This document shows positions 29,762 through 37,575 of a stretch of DNA of 64,000 nt, in pieces. A model generated the notes under the pieces. That model saw only the letters and a list, made by a program, of their open reading frames with translations, made no database searches and was not told the origin of the DNA. The position numbers and the translations under genes were made by a program. Origin of the DNA: Microthrixaceae bacterium. GTDB lineage: Bacteria > Actinomycetota > Acidimicrobiia > Acidimicrobiales > Microtrichaceae. The stretch is taken from NCBI GenBank assembly GCA_020845705.1, contig JADLFH010000054.1, forward strand, positions 24,099 through 88,098. The letters are read 5' to 3'. Within the stretch, counting starts at the first letter, position 1. Each line of letters opens with the position of its first letter.

Positions 29762-31096
29762 GTGGCCGCTTCCGGTGAGCTTCCCGAGGTGCTGGCGCGC
29801 CTCGACCGTCACACCAACTTCGAGACCCTGGCCAACAGCGGAGTGGCGGCAGGCCGGGTGGCTGGGTTGTCCCTCGATCCCATGCGTCGTCTGTGCACGT
29901 TGCTCGGGGATCCACAGGATTCGGTTCCGGCCATTCACATCACCGGCACGAACGGCAAGGGATCGGTCGCCGCTATGGTCTCGGCACTCGTCGCGGCCGG
30001 TGGGCTCACGCCCGGCACCTATACCAGCCCGCATCTGGAGCGGATCAACGAACGGATCCGACGCAACGGCGAGGAGATCGCCGAGGCCGACCTGGCCGAG
30101 GTGTTGGGTGGAGTGCTCGACGTGGTCGAGTTGATGGACGCGCCGGCAACCTGGTTCGAGGTGGTCACCGCGGCGGCCTTCCGTTGGTTCTCCGAGGCGG
30201 CGATCGACGTTTCGGTGGTGGAGGTCGGGTTGTTGGGCCGCTACGACGCCACCAACGTGCTCGACGCGGACGTGTCGGTGATAACCAACATCGGCCCCGA
30301 TCACACCGACGGCGCCCCGGGATGGGAGCTGGCGGTGGCGTCGGAGAAGGCGGGGATCGTGACCCCCGGCCGCGACGTGGTCGTTGGAGCGTTGATGCCG
30401 GAGCTGTACTCGGTCGTCGAAGCCGAGGGCCCGTCAAGGATCCTGGCTCTTGGCCGCGATCTCCAGGTCCTCGACACCGAGGTCGCAGTGGGGGGCAGGA
30501 CGGTGTCGGTCGATACGCCGTGGGGTCGCCATGACAACCTCTACATCCCGCTCCACGGCCGCCACCAGGCGGGGAACGCGGCCCTGGCGATCGGCGCGAC
30601 CGAGGCCTTCCTCGACCGGGAGCTGAGCCCCGAGGTGATCGAGTCCGGATTGTCTCAGGTGTCTCTCCCGGGACGCTGCGAGGTGGTCGGGCACGATCCG
30701 CTCGTGGTGTTGGACGGAGCCCACAACCGCGATGCGGCCACTGCGTTGGCCACGACGCTGGTCGAGGAGTTCACCACGCTCGGCTCGCGCCTGTTGGTGG
30801 TGGGAATGCTGGCCGGTCGCGACCCGAGAGATGTGCTGGGTCCTCTGGCCGAGGTGGGTTTCGACGTGGTGATCGTCACCGCACCGCCCAGCCCGCGATC
30901 GTTGGATCCGTCGGTTCTGGTGGCTGCGGCGTCGGATCTCGGGCTCGCCACGCAGGTGGTGGCCGACCCCTGGGCGGCAGTCGAACGCGCGCTGGCACAC
31001 GCAGCGGAGGAGGACCTTGTGGTAGTCGCAGGCAGCTTCTACCTGGTCGGCCCCGCTCGCTCCGCGATCACCTCTGTCCACCGGTCGACGAATTGA
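29762..31096 (+). CDS. folC: bifunctional dihydrofolate synthase/folylpolyglutamate synthase
   Basis: Mur-ligase-fold enzyme that adds glutamate to folates, 444 aa. P-loop ITGTNGKGSVAAM near residue 63, TYTSPHLERINERI (folate binding), VEVGLLGRYDATN, and DGAHNRDA in the C-terminal domain are all in place. GTG start seven bases after the clpX stop. The usual actinobacterial neighbour valS is absent here. Confidence 0.95.
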   Translation: MAASGELPEVLARLDRHTNFETLANSGVAAGRVAGLSLDPMRRLCTLLGDPQDSVPAIHITGTNGKGSVAAMVSALVAAGGLTPGTYTSPHLERINERIRRNGEEIAEADLAEVLGGVLDVVELMDAPATWFEVVTAAAFRWFSEAAIDVSVVEVGLLGRYDATNVLDADVSVITNIGPDHTDGAPGWELAVASEKAGIVTPGRDVVVGALMPELYSVVEAEGPSRILALGRDLQVLDTEVAVGGRTVSVDTPWGRHDNLYIPLHGRHQAGNAALAIGATEAFLDRELSPEVIESGLSQVSLPGRCEVVGHDPLVVLDGAHNRDAATALATTLVEEFTTLGSRLLVVGMLAGRDPRDVLGPLAEVGFDVVIVTAPPSPRSLDPSVLVAAASDLGLATQVVADPWAAVERALAHAAEEDLVVVAGSFYLVGPARSAITSVHRSTN

Positions 31097-31133
31097 GGAG
31101 TGGTGGGCCACGCGCCGTAACCTCGAATCCGCT

Positions 31134-31544
31134 ATGTCACGCACACTCGTCATCGCCAAGCCCGACGCAGTCGAACGGAACCTCGTCGGTGAGATCCTCG
31201 GCCGTCTGGAACGCAAGGGCCTGAAGCTGGTCGCCGCGGAGCTCCGCCACATCAGCCGGGAGACGGCCGCTCAGCACTACGCGGAACACGAAGGCAAGGG
31301 CTTCTACGACGACCTCGTGAGCTTCATCACCCGCTCGCCGGCGTTCGTGTTCGTCGTCGAGGGGCCTGACGACACCTGGAAGATCGTTCGCACGCTCATG
31401 GGCGCAACCAACCCCGTGGAGGCAGCGCCGGGCACCATCCGTGGCGATCTCGGAACGCTTTTCACGGAAAACCTGATCCACGGGTCCGACTCCGAGGAGT
31501 CGGCCCAACGCGAGATCGGCATCTTCTTCCCCGGTCTTTCCTGA
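31134..31544 (+). CDS. ndk: nucleoside diphosphate kinase
   Basis: Transfers phosphate between NTPs and NDPs through a phosphohistidine, H116 in NLIHGSDSEESA. The 136-aa length and the N-terminal SRTLVIAKPDAVERN are typical. A TAACCT box (31118-31123) ten bases before the ATG suggests a promoter with almost no leader. Followed immediately by a long hairpin. Confidence 0.97.
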   Translation: MSRTLVIAKPDAVERNLVGEILGRLERKGLKLVAAELRHISRETAAQHYAEHEGKGFYDDLVSFITRSPAFVFVVEGPDDTWKIVRTLMGATNPVEAAPGTIRGDLGTLFTENLIHGSDSEESAQREIGIFFPGLS

Positions 31545-31551
31545 CCCCCCG

Positions 31552-31609
31552 ACCGGTTCTGTGTTGCGGATCACGACGCTCGCGTCGTGTCTCGCAACAC
31601 AGAACCGGT
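31552..31609. terminator. 58-bp long palindrome after ndk
   Basis: Outer arms of 17 bases pair perfectly (ACCGGTTCTGTGTTGCG at 31552-31568 with its complement at 31593-31609). After a three-base bulge a second 8-base stem (CACGACGC/GCGTCGTG) closes the tip. It starts eight bases after the ndk stop. There is no T-run, so it may act as a strong hairpin terminator or RNA-stability element, or be a dispersed repeat seen once here. Confidence 0.65.
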
Positions 31610-31731
31610 GAGCGGGCCGCTGGAGACGAGCGCGCCCTGGTCGCTACCATGGCGGCTCACCTGTGGTTGGGTCCGTCGCACCCGCCGCTCGACACCACCC
31701 GGTGTCGTCCCGACGAACGTCCTAGGTTCCC

Positions 31732-32766
31732 ATGGCACGCTTCTCCAGCTTCTCGGGCATGTTCGGCCAGGACATGGCCATCGACCTCGGGACAGCGAAC
31801 ACCCTCGTGTACGTGCGCGGCGAGGGAATCGTCCTGCGCGAGCCGTCGGTGGTCGCTGTCAACACGGTCACCAACCAGCCGCTGGCGGTCGGCACCGAAG
31901 CGAAGCGGATGATCGGCCGCACTCCCGCGCACATCCAGGCGGTGAGGCCGCTGAAGGACGGGGTCATCAACGACTTCGACATGTGCGAGAAGATGCTGGC
32001 CTACTTCATCCGGAAGGTTCACTCCCGGCGCTTCGCCCGGCCCCGCATGGTCATCTGCGTCCCGGTAGGGATCACCGGTGTCGAGCAACGAGCGGTACAG
32101 GAAGCCGCCGAGCACGCGGGTGCAGCCACCCCGGTGCACATCATCGAGGAGCCGATGGCGGCGGCGATCGGAGCGGGGCTGCCGGTCCAGGCGCCACGAG
32201 GCAACATGATCGTCGACATCGGTGGCGGCACCACCGAGGTGGCGGTCATCTCCCTGGGTGGCGTCGTGGCCAGCCAGTCGGTGCGGGTGGCGGGCGACGA
32301 GCTCGACGACGCGATCATCCAGTTCGTCAAGAAGGAGTACAGCCTGGCGCTGGGCGAACGCACCGCGGAGGAGGTGAAGATGTACCTCGGTTCCGCATGG
32401 CCTCTCATCGAGGAACTCCAAGCCGAGGTACGTGGGCGAGATCTGGTCACGGGCCTCCCCAAGACCATCGTCACCTCCACAGAGGAGATCCGCGAGGCCA
32501 TCGAAGAGCCGGTCGCAGCAATCGTCGACGCGGTCAAGTTCACCCTCGACAAGACGCCGCCGGAACTTGCCGCCGACATCATGGAGCAAGGAATCGTGTT
32601 GGCAGGTGGGGGCGCCTTGTTGTCGGGCCTCGACACCCGTATCCATCACGAGACGGGCATGCCGATCCGCATCGCGGACAATCCCCTCGACGCCGTCGCG
32701 CTCGGCTCCGGTCGGTCACTCGATTCGATCGAGGCGCTCAGCCGCTACTCGGCGTCGCTCGACTGA
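31732..32766 (+). CDS. mreB: rod shape-determining protein MreB
   Basis: Bacterial actin, 344 aa: phosphate loop MAIDLGTANTLVYV, second phosphate loop VDIGGGTTEVAVISLGG, adenosine motif IVLAGGGALL. Forms membrane filaments directing lateral wall growth. Its presence with mreC, mreD, mrdA and rodA means this organism uses the elongasome rather than only polar (DivIVA) growth. The first gene of the cluster. Confidence 0.97.
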   Translation: MARFSSFSGMFGQDMAIDLGTANTLVYVRGEGIVLREPSVVAVNTVTNQPLAVGTEAKRMIGRTPAHIQAVRPLKDGVINDFDMCEKMLAYFIRKVHSRRFARPRMVICVPVGITGVEQRAVQEAAEHAGAATPVHIIEEPMAAAIGAGLPVQAPRGNMIVDIGGGTTEVAVISLGGVVASQSVRVAGDELDDAIIQFVKKEYSLALGERTAEEVKMYLGSAWPLIEELQAEVRGRDLVTGLPKTIVTSTEEIREAIEEPVAAIVDAVKFTLDKTPPELAADIMEQGIVLAGGGALLSGLDTRIHHETGMPIRIADNPLDAVALGSGRSLDSIEALSRYSASLD

Positions 32767-32783
32767 CCCTCGGTCCTCCGGCG

Positions 32784-33620
32784 ATGGCCAACCGCACCCA
32801 GAGGCCGGGACGCTCGCGGCTCACGATCCTGGTCATGGTGCTCGCGTCGATCACCGTGTTGACCCTCGACGCGAAGGACGTGCCGGTGCTCGGCTCGGTG
32901 CGCTCCGCGGCGCTCGACGTGCTCTCTCCCGTTGGCTCCGCCTTCAAGTCGGCTGCGCGTCCCTTCCGGAACGCCTGGCGGGGCGTCACCGACTATGGCG
33001 ATCTGGAACGCGAGAACCGTGAGCTCAGAGACGAGATCGACGAGCTTCGAGGTCGGTCCGAGGCCAACGACGGCGTGGAGGCCGAGAACGAGAAGCTCCG
33101 TGAACAACTCGGCCTCAAACAGGAGCTGAAGATCCCGACGATCGTGGCGAGGGTGGCCACCGGCAACTTCACCAGCTTCGACGACAACACAGCGATCATC
33201 GACGTGGGGTCCGAGGGCGGTGTGAAGGTCGGCAACCCTGTCGTGACGAAGGGGGGGCTCGTCGGAAGGGTCGAGCGGGTTTCCGATACCCGTGCCGTGG
33301 TGCGGTTGATAACCGACCCCGATCTGAAGCTCGGCATCAAGGTGAAGTCGAACGACATCGGAACCGGTCGAGGCACAGGTGCCGGCAAGCCGTTCCTCGT
33401 GGACTCCGGAATCGATCTCAGCGACGACGTTGCCAAGAAGGACCTGATCACCACGGCGGGCACACAGGACTCGCTGATGCCCGGTGAACTGCCGATCGGA
33501 ACCGTCACGAAGATCACCCGAAACCAGGCGGATCAGGTGCAGGTCCTGGAGGTTGAGCTTTCGGCCGATCTCTCCCGGCTCGACTTCGTGCAAGTGCTCA
33601 ACTGGGTTCCGTCCTCTTGA
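32784..33620 (+). CDS. mreC: rod shape-determining protein MreC
   Basis: 278 aa with a membrane segment at residues 12-30, a coiled coil around 70-105 (LERENRELRDEIDELR), then the beta-barrel MreC domain with VGNPVVTKGGLVGRV. Scaffolds MreB to the periplasmic-side enzymes. ATG 17 bases after the mreB stop; an upstream extension in the same frame would overlap mreB fully and is rejected. Confidence 0.94.
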   Translation: MANRTQRPGRSRLTILVMVLASITVLTLDAKDVPVLGSVRSAALDVLSPVGSAFKSAARPFRNAWRGVTDYGDLERENRELRDEIDELRGRSEANDGVEAENEKLREQLGLKQELKIPTIVARVATGNFTSFDDNTAIIDVGSEGGVKVGNPVVTKGGLVGRVERVSDTRAVVRLITDPDLKLGIKVKSNDIGTGRGTGAGKPFLVDSGIDLSDDVAKKDLITTAGTQDSLMPGELPIGTVTKITRNQADQVQVLEVELSADLSRLDFVQVLNWVPSS

Positions 33621-34144
33621 TCGAGGTCGTCTTGATCGCCCGTTGGTCGCTGTTGGTGATCACCGCCCTGGTGCTTCAGGTGGGCATGGCACCGGAGTTC
33701 CCCGTGTTTGGGGTGGTTGGGAACCTCCTCCTGCTGGTTGCGGTCTCGGGGGGCGTGGCCGGAGGTCCCGATCGCGGCGCGATCGTCGGCTTCTGCTGCG
33801 GGCTGCTGATGGACCTGGCCCGTGGCTCGGGGGCACTCGGCCTGTCGGCACTGGCCTACACCCTGGTGGCAGCCGGCGTCGGGGCGACGATGACTCAGGT
33901 TCTCCAGATGCGACGATTGCCCACCATGGGCATCGTCGCGGCCGGCAGCGCCGTTGGAACGCTGCTGTTCGCGGTGGAGGGACAGCTCTTCGGGGAACGA
34001 ACGCTCACCAACCCTAGGCTGATGACGATCGTGGTTGTGGCTGCGCTGGTCAACGGCGCGCTCAGCCCGCTGGCGCTCCGCTTCGCCGCCTGGGCGGAAC
34101 GGCGGCCGGAGGAGCCGAAGGTGCTGGGGGCGGTCGATGTCTGA
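33617..34144 (+). CDS. mreD: rod shape-determining protein MreD
   Basis: 175-aa integral membrane protein with five to six helices and the family pattern RGAIVGFCCGLLMDL. The start is a TTG that overlaps the mreC stop (TTGA), so translation is coupled. Completes the MreBCD complex. Confidence 0.9.
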   Translation: MIEVVLIARWSLLVITALVLQVGMAPEFPVFGVVGNLLLLVAVSGGVAGGPDRGAIVGFCCGLLMDLARGSGALGLSALAYTLVAAGVGATMTQVLQMRRLPTMGIVAAGSAVGTLLFAVEGQLFGERTLTNPRLMTIVVVAALVNGALSPLALRFAAWAERRPEEPKVLGAVDV

Positions 34145-36206
34145 GCGTCCCGTCTCCTTGGCCCGCCTCTCGATGGTGGGGATCGTCTGCATCTCCTTGT
34201 TCGCGTCGCTGTTCGTGCGGCTGTGGTACCTCCAGATCATCGACAAGACCGAGCACGTCCGAGCGACGCGCATCAACCTGAAGACGGTTCGTGAGGAAGG
34301 CTCCAGAGGCAGGATCCTCGACCGCAAGGGACGGGTGCTCGTCGACAACGAGATCACCCGGGTGATCGGAATCGAGCGGCAGGACATGAGCGACCTGTCT
34401 GCCAAGGAGCGTGACGAGGTCTTCGATCGCCTGGCGGTGACGCTCACCAGGTTCGGGATCCCCACCAAGTCGGCTGCGATCTCGGCGAAGTACGACGACC
34501 GGCGATACGGGCCGCTCGAGTTGGTGCCCCTCGTCTCGGGCGTCAACTCGCCCGCACTCGAGGTCTACCTGGCCGAACGACACGAGCTCTTCCCCGGCGT
34601 CGTGGTGCGCCGACGTGCCGTGCGGACCTACCCCTACGGTGCTGTGGCCGCGCACCTGCTGGGCTACGTGTTGCAGATCAACGAGAAGGAGCTGGCGGCC
34701 AAACGGGAGGAGCACAAGGCGCTGCGGGCGCAGGATTCCGACGTGGTGGTGAAGCCCTACCAGGGTGGCGACGAGATCGGAAAGGCCGGTGTCGAACGTA
34801 CCTACGAGGACGATCTGCGTGGCACACCGTCGGACAAGACGATCCAGGTGGATGCGCGAGGCGACTACGTCACCACCGTGAAGGAGTCCAAGCCCCGGCA
34901 GGGCGACGACATCTGGTTGACGATCGACATCGACTTGCAGGCCTTTGCCGAGCAGCAGCTCGCCCAGAAGCTCGAGGAGGTTCGGGCGAAGGGGGCGAAC
35001 ACCAAGTCGGGAGCCCAGCGCAACGCCCCGCAGGGCTCGGTCGTGATCGTCGATCCCCGGAATGGGCAGATCCTCGCAATGGCCTCCAACCCCAGCTATG
35101 AACCCGCCGACCTCGTGAACGGGATCAGCTCGGCGTTGTGGGCGAAGCTGAACGACAAGAAGCAGGGTCAGCCCTTGTTCAACTGGGCGCTTCAAGGCGC
35201 CTATGCGCCCGGCTCCACCTTCAAGCTCATCTCGGCGACCGCCGCGCTCGACAGCGGGTTCCTGACTCCGGCCAACGAGCACTTCAACGACCGCGGGTCC
35301 TACACCGTCCGCAACTGCAAGGGGGGCCGCTGCACCTTCTACAACGCGGGGCGCGTGAGGCTGGGAACCGTCGATGTGGCACGTTCCATCACCGTGTCCT
35401 CCGACACCTACTACTACTGGATCGGCGATCAGCTCTGGCAGCAGCGTGGACGCTTCGGCACGACCGCGATCCAAGACGTCGCCGCCGATTTCGGGATCGG
35501 GTCGGTGAGCGGAGTGGCGCTGCCGGGGGAGTCGGCCGGCTGGCTGCCGACCCCGCAGAACCGCAAGGAGCGCCACGAGAAGTCGCCCAAGGCCTTTCCT
35601 AACGGCAGCTGGTACGCGGGCGACAACCTCAACACCGCGGTCGGTCAGGGTGACGTGCTGGTCACCCCCCTTCAGCTCGCCAACGCGTATGCCACCTTCG
35701 CCAACGGGGGGACCCGATACGTGCCGCAGATCGTGATGGCCGTGACCCGCCCCAAGGACATCGGCCGCAACCCTGCCGACCCGGACAACTACGAGGTCGT
35801 GCGGAAGATCGAACCGGAGGCCGCCGCCAAGGTGGAGTTCGTACCCGGTGCCTACGAGAAGATCTGGCAGGGGCTGGTGGGTGTGATCAACAACGGGGCG
35901 GGAACCGCGAACAGCGCCTGGCTTGCCAACCGCGCGGCGTTCCCCTTGGCCGGCAAGACGGGCACCGCACAGGTGAGCGGGAAGGAGGACAGCGCTGTGT
36001 TCGCCGCGTTCGGCCCCGCCTACAGCCCGAACAACCCGATCGCCCCTCCCTCGTATGCGATCTCGATCGTGCTGCCGGAGAGCGGCTTCGGTGGCGAGGA
36101 GGCGGCGCCGTTGGCCTTCCGCATCATGGCACCGGTGTCGAGCGGAACGGTGCCACTTGCTTCGCCGATCGCGCCCCCACCAACCGAGGGGGGAACGACA
36201 CCGTGA
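34137..36206 (+). CDS. mrdA: penicillin-binding protein 2 (elongasome transpeptidase)
   Basis: 689-aa class B PBP: one N-terminal membrane helix (11-30), the pedestal domain with GSRGRILDRKGRVL, and a transpeptidase domain with SxxK at S360-K363 (PGSTFKL), an SxN-like SSD in TVSSDTYYYW, and KTG in LAGKTGTAQVSG. Start ATG 34137 overlaps the mreD end by eight bases. Makes cell-wall cross-links during elongation and works with RodA encoded next. Confidence 0.95.
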   Translation: MSERPVSLARLSMVGIVCISLFASLFVRLWYLQIIDKTEHVRATRINLKTVREEGSRGRILDRKGRVLVDNEITRVIGIERQDMSDLSAKERDEVFDRLAVTLTRFGIPTKSAAISAKYDDRRYGPLELVPLVSGVNSPALEVYLAERHELFPGVVVRRRAVRTYPYGAVAAHLLGYVLQINEKELAAKREEHKALRAQDSDVVVKPYQGGDEIGKAGVERTYEDDLRGTPSDKTIQVDARGDYVTTVKESKPRQGDDIWLTIDIDLQAFAEQQLAQKLEEVRAKGANTKSGAQRNAPQGSVVIVDPRNGQILAMASNPSYEPADLVNGISSALWAKLNDKKQGQPLFNWALQGAYAPGSTFKLISATAALDSGFLTPANEHFNDRGSYTVRNCKGGRCTFYNAGRVRLGTVDVARSITVSSDTYYYWIGDQLWQQRGRFGTTAIQDVAADFGIGSVSGVALPGESAGWLPTPQNRKERHEKSPKAFPNGSWYAGDNLNTAVGQGDVLVTPLQLANAYATFANGGTRYVPQIVMAVTRPKDIGRNPADPDNYEVVRKIEPEAAAKVEFVPGAYEKIWQGLVGVINNGAGTANSAWLANRAAFPLAGKTGTAQVSGKEDSAVFAAFGPAYSPNNPIAPPSYAISIVLPESGFGGEEAAPLAFRIMAPVSSGTVPLASPIAPPPTEGGTTP

Positions 36207-37327
36207 TCACGACAACGCCCACGAGTCGGCTCCGCAACCGTGACATGACGGCGGCGTGGCGACACATCGACTTCGTGCTGGTGGCGCTGGTTGCCGTGGC
36301 GGCGTCCTTCGGCGCGCTGATGGTGTATTCGACGACGAGGCACCACAGCGGTACGTCGACCGTTGGCAAGCACCTGATGTTCGTCATCATCGGCTTCGGG
36401 GCGATGGGTGCGTGCGCGGCAATCGACTACCAGCGCCTGCGGGACTGGGCGCGTCCGATCTACGTGGGGATGGTGGCCCTCCTCGGTGGGGTGCTGGCCT
36501 TCGGCAGCACTCACCGAAACATCAAGGCGTGGTTCGACATCGGCCCCATCCAGGTCCAGCCCGCGGAGCTGGCGAAGCTCGCCACGATCGTGGTGTTGGC
36601 GTCGTATCTCGGGACCATCGGAGACCGACTTCGGCTCCGTCACCTCGTGGTTGCCCTGGTCGGGCTGGGCATACCGATCGGGTTGATCCTCATGCAGCCG
36701 GACCTGGGCACGACTCTCGTTTTCGTGGTGATCGGTGCGGGCATGCTGGTGGTCGCCGGCATCCCCATGAAGTACCTGGGACTGTTGTTGGTGATCGGCG
36801 TTATCGGCGTCGGTTACATCCTCAACTCCGACACGCTCGACCAGTACCAGAAGGAGCGACTGCTGGCCTTCGCAACGCCGGATCGGGTGAGCGAAAAGGT
36901 CAGCTACAACACCCAGCGTTCCCAGGAGGCTGCCGCCGCGGGCGGTTTCAGCGGCCAAGGCCTCTTCGAGGGCCCCCAGACCAGGGGCGGGTTCGTGCCC
37001 GAGCAGGAGACCGACTTCATCTTCACCGTGCCTGCCGAGGAGCTCGGCTTCATCGGCGCGGGGGGCCTGTTGGTGTTGCTCGGGCTCATCACATGGCGGA
37101 TCTGGCGTACGGCGCAGCTCGCCCGTGACGAGATAGGGCGGCTGATCTGCGTCGGGGTGTTGTGCATGTTCGTGTTCCACATCTTCGAGAACGTGGGCAT
37201 GAACCTGGGCATCATGCCCGTGACGGGCATCCCGCTCCCCTTCATCAGCTACGGGGGTTCTGCGATGATCGCCACTTTCGCAACCATGGGTCTGGTGATG
37301 AACGTCCACATGCGTCGGTTCTCCTGA
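36203..37327 (+). CDS. rodA: RodA peptidoglycan glycosyltransferase
   Basis: SEDS-family polymerase, 374 aa with about ten helices. Conserved stretches include QPAELAKLATI, MQPDLGTTLV (catalytic Asp), and the C-terminal GIPLPFISYGGSAM. The GTG overlaps the mrdA stop (GTGA), giving the usual PBP2-RodA pair. Last gene of the mre cluster; a 14-bp tandem repeat and a palindromic element follow. Confidence 0.95.
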   Translation: MITTTPTSRLRNRDMTAAWRHIDFVLVALVAVAASFGALMVYSTTRHHSGTSTVGKHLMFVIIGFGAMGACAAIDYQRLRDWARPIYVGMVALLGGVLAFGSTHRNIKAWFDIGPIQVQPAELAKLATIVVLASYLGTIGDRLRLRHLVVALVGLGIPIGLILMQPDLGTTLVFVVIGAGMLVVAGIPMKYLGLLLVIGVIGVGYILNSDTLDQYQKERLLAFATPDRVSEKVSYNTQRSQEAAAAGGFSGQGLFEGPQTRGGFVPEQETDFIFTVPAEELGFIGAGGLLVLLGLITWRIWRTAQLARDEIGRLICVGVLCMFVFHIFENVGMNLGIMPVTGIPLPFISYGGSAMIATFATMGLVMNVHMRRFS

Positions 37328-37349
37328 TCGGCTGGATGCCCTCGGGCCT

Positions 37350-37419
37350 CCGTCGCTCCGGCTCCGTCGCTCCGGCTCCGTCGCTCCGGCTCCGTCGCTC
37401 CGGCTCCGTCGCTCCGGTT
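37350..37419. repeat. 14-bp tandem repeat, five units
   Basis: Five head-to-tail copies of CCGTCGCTCCGGCT; the fifth has one change (GGTT) and a degenerate sixth (CCGTCACTTGG) follows. The unit is not a multiple of three, and the array lies between rodA and the next gene. It is not a CRISPR: there are no spacers. Confidence 0.95.
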
Positions 37420-37455
37420 CCGTCACTTGGCCTGGCTCGGCCCAGGCCCGCCCGC

Positions 37456-37506
37456 CGAACTTGCGTACGGATCCGCCCTCGGCCCACGGATTCGTACGCA
37501 AGTTCG
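37456..37506 (+). repeat. 51-bp palindromic intergenic element, copy 3
   Basis: Perfect 13-base arms CGAACTTGCGTAC (37456-37468) and complement (37494-37506), with GGATCCG in the left arm, plus orientation. The stem extends inward (GGATCCG against CGGATTC). It follows the 14-bp tandem array by 37 bases. Confidence 0.9.
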
Positions 37507-37560
37507 TCCAGGGGAGCCCTCGGCGGATCGGCTGTAACCAATCGTGTGACCTTCGACCAG

Positions 37561-37566
37561 TAGAAT
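37561..37566 (+). promoter_or_regulatory. -10 box of the B12-radical-SAM gene
   Basis: TAGAAT, nine bases before the ATG at 37576, with no ribosome-binding site between them. Confidence 0.45.
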
Positions 37567-37575
37567 GGCCCGAAC

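Noticed and set aside
31587..32783. Extended start for mreC far upstream in the same frame
   Set aside because: It would overlap all of mreB; the ATG at 32784 gives the normal MreC N-terminus.
37350..37419. Possible CRISPR array
   Set aside because: Units are directly abutting with no spacers, and no cas genes are present.
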